Shown: positions 63,202-64,000 of the stretch, piece by piece
Position numbering within the stretch: position 1 is the first letter of the stretch
How the letters are laid out: each line of letters begins with the position of its first letter
Source of the DNA: Bog-473 sp963807675
GTDB taxonomy: Bacteria > Actinomycetota > Acidimicrobiia > Acidimicrobiales > RAAP-2
Assembly (NCBI GenBank): GCA_963807675.1
Contig: CAWECP010000013.1
Span: forward strand, 124,001 to 188,000
Direction: 5' to 3'
Length of the DNA: 64,000 nucleotides
The notes under the pieces: model-generated
What the model was told of the DNA's origin: nothing
The model's database searches: none
The model's input: only the letters and a program-made list of their open reading frames with translations
Program-made: the position numbers and the translations under genes

Positions 63202-63813
63202 TCAGGAGTAGACCGGCGAGACCCGGACGGTGCCGTTGCCGCACGGCGCGATCTGGAAGGAGAAGGTCGCCGAGGCCGTCGACGCGCCCGGCATGGTCAC
63301 GGTCGCCGCCTCGGACTCCGGGCAGCTGGTCTCGTTCCCGACGGGGACGTCGGAGAACTGGTAGGCGAACTGCGCCGTGGACGAAGGTGCGATGGACACG
63401 GCCGACGGACCGGCGCTGGCCTGGGGTGAGACGTCGACGGACAGGCCGTTCACCATGGTGACGGTGATGGGGGCGCCGCTCCCCGACAGGAGCGCGATCG
63501 TCGGGTAGCCGTTGGCCGTACAGGCAACAGGGCCGGCGTTGGTGACGGTGATGGTGCCCGTGATCGTCCCGGCCGCGCCCTGCGACGAGCCGGGGCTCGC
63601 CGTGACCTTGGTGCAGGCGGTCGTCGTCGCCGATCCCGACGTGGTGGTGGTCGTGGGCGGCGCCAAGGTCGAGGTGGTCGACGACGTCACCGACTGGTGG
63701 TGCGACGTAGTGGTCGTGGTGGTGGTCGTCGCCGGCGTGTTCGAGTTGCCGCAGGCCGCGGCGAGGAGGGCGACGCCCGCCAGCACGGCGAGCGCCCAAC
63801 GGGACGGGTTCAC
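63202..63813 (-). CDS. DUF4232-like lipoprotein
   Basis: 203 residues. Lipoprotein signal with lipobox Cys (LAVLAGVALLAAAC), then a Thr-rich linker (TTTTTTTT), then a beta-rich DUF4232 domain (TVTNAGPVACTANGYPTIALL, FAYQFSDVP, ETSCPESEAATV) with three or four Cys that may form disulfides. Function unknown; probably on the outside of the cytoplasmic membrane. GTG start overlaps the stop of the upstream nuclease-like gene (GTGA). Confidence 0.75.
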   Translation of the reverse strand: MNPSRWALAVLAGVALLAAACGNSNTPATTTTTTTTSHHQSVTSSTTSTLAPPTTTTTSGSATTTACTKVTASPGSSQGAAGTITGTITVTNAGPVACTANGYPTIALLSGSGAPITVTMVNGLSVDVSPQASAGPSAVSIAPSSTAQFAYQFSDVPVGNETSCPESEAATVTMPGASTASATFSFQIAPCGNGTVRVSPVYS

Positions 63814-64000
63814 CCCTCGAAGTCCTCCGGGCGCACGGAGTCGAGGAATTGGCGGAACTGACCCACCAGCTCGTCGGGCGTGTCCTCTTCGTCGTCCTCT
63901 CCCTCGAGCGTGAGGATGATCCCCTCGGACTCCATGAGTTCGTCGGAGACGAAGAGCGGCGTCTCCATGCGGACCGCTACCGCCACGGCGTCGGAGGGCC
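63810..64000 (-). CDS. Bifunctional nuclease (DUF151) family protein, C-terminal fragment
   Basis: Only the last ~62 codons lie in the window; the gene continues off the right edge. The segment reads PSDAVAVAVRMETPLFVSDEL followed by an acidic stretch and VGQFRQFLDSVRPEDFEG, the typical C-terminus of the BFN/DUF151 family (PSDAIALAVR...FLDxVxPEDF). Such proteins are described as having RNase and DNase activity. The stop overlaps the GTG of the downstream lipoprotein gene. Confidence 0.8.
   Translation of the reverse strand, partial: PSDAVAVAVRMETPLFVSDELMESEGIILTLEGEDDEEDTPDELVGQFRQFLDSVRPEDFEG

Overview
This is a high-GC, densely coded bacterial chromosome segment that most resembles an actinobacterium, probably Acidimicrobiia or a close relative. 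Three things point there: the pafA-tatA-tatC-helY gene order, a DUF4193 protein, and an FtsR-like MerR regulator. Many start codons lie 6-10 nt downstream of a TANNNT -10 box, which indicates widespread leaderless mRNAs. No tRNA, rRNA, prophage or CRISPR array was found.

Layout. 1-5.4 kb: the end of pafA (Pup ligase), the Tat translocase genes, a HelY/Mtr4-type helicase and a double-domain ThyX-like protein. 5.4-10.4 kb: a structured non-coding stretch, DUF4193, small unknown genes, a GNAT acetyltransferase and an HtrA protease. 10.4-13.2 kb: a tightly coupled minus-strand operon (2OG-Fe oxygenase, formaldehyde-activating-enzyme homologue, VOC protein, inorganic pyrophosphatase, SnoaL-like protein). 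13.2-19.2 kb: a MacAB-type efflux operon with two membrane-fusion adaptors and an exported DUF5666-like protein. 19.6-21.8 kb: a small unknown gene, an isoaspartyl-methyltransferase-like enzyme and a HEAT-repeat protein. 21.8-26.6 kb: a plus-strand catabolic-looking operon (MDR alcohol dehydrogenase, SDR, sulfotransferase, alkylsulfatase-like MBL hydrolase, VOC). 26.9-34.6 kb: an APH-like kinase, a HelD/HelR helicase, an SDR, a cyclase-STAND ATPase and a HIT protein.

34.6-38.9 kb holds two riboswitch loci: a fluoride riboswitch before a tandem CrcB/Fluc pair, and a tandem glycine riboswitch before gcvP. 39-45.5 kb looks accessory: a cupin, a broken gtrA, unknowns, an FAD monooxygenase, an NYN nuclease, a CPBP protease and an MBL hydrolase. 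45.7-48.2 kb: DUF3303, gcvT, a possible nuclease and a MerR regulator. 48.3-52.8 kb: a ferric-iron ABC operon behind an IdeR/DtxR-like box, with histidine-rich extensions on the permease and the ATPase. 52.9-56.1 kb: two mobile elements side by side, an internally deleted tnpB and an intact IS1634-like IS inserted at the thiG stop codon. 56.1-64 kb: divergent thiG/thiD, membrane proteins, an S9 peptidase divergent from an AcuI-type reductase, a DUF4232 lipoprotein and the end of a bifunctional-nuclease gene.

About ten conserved genes are split by apparent frame changes, several at C or G homopolymers. This looks more like indel error in the assembly than true decay. Such genes are entered as single CDSs with the break noted. 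Only tnpB (internal deletion) and gtrA (frameshift plus in-frame stop) are entered as pseudogenes.
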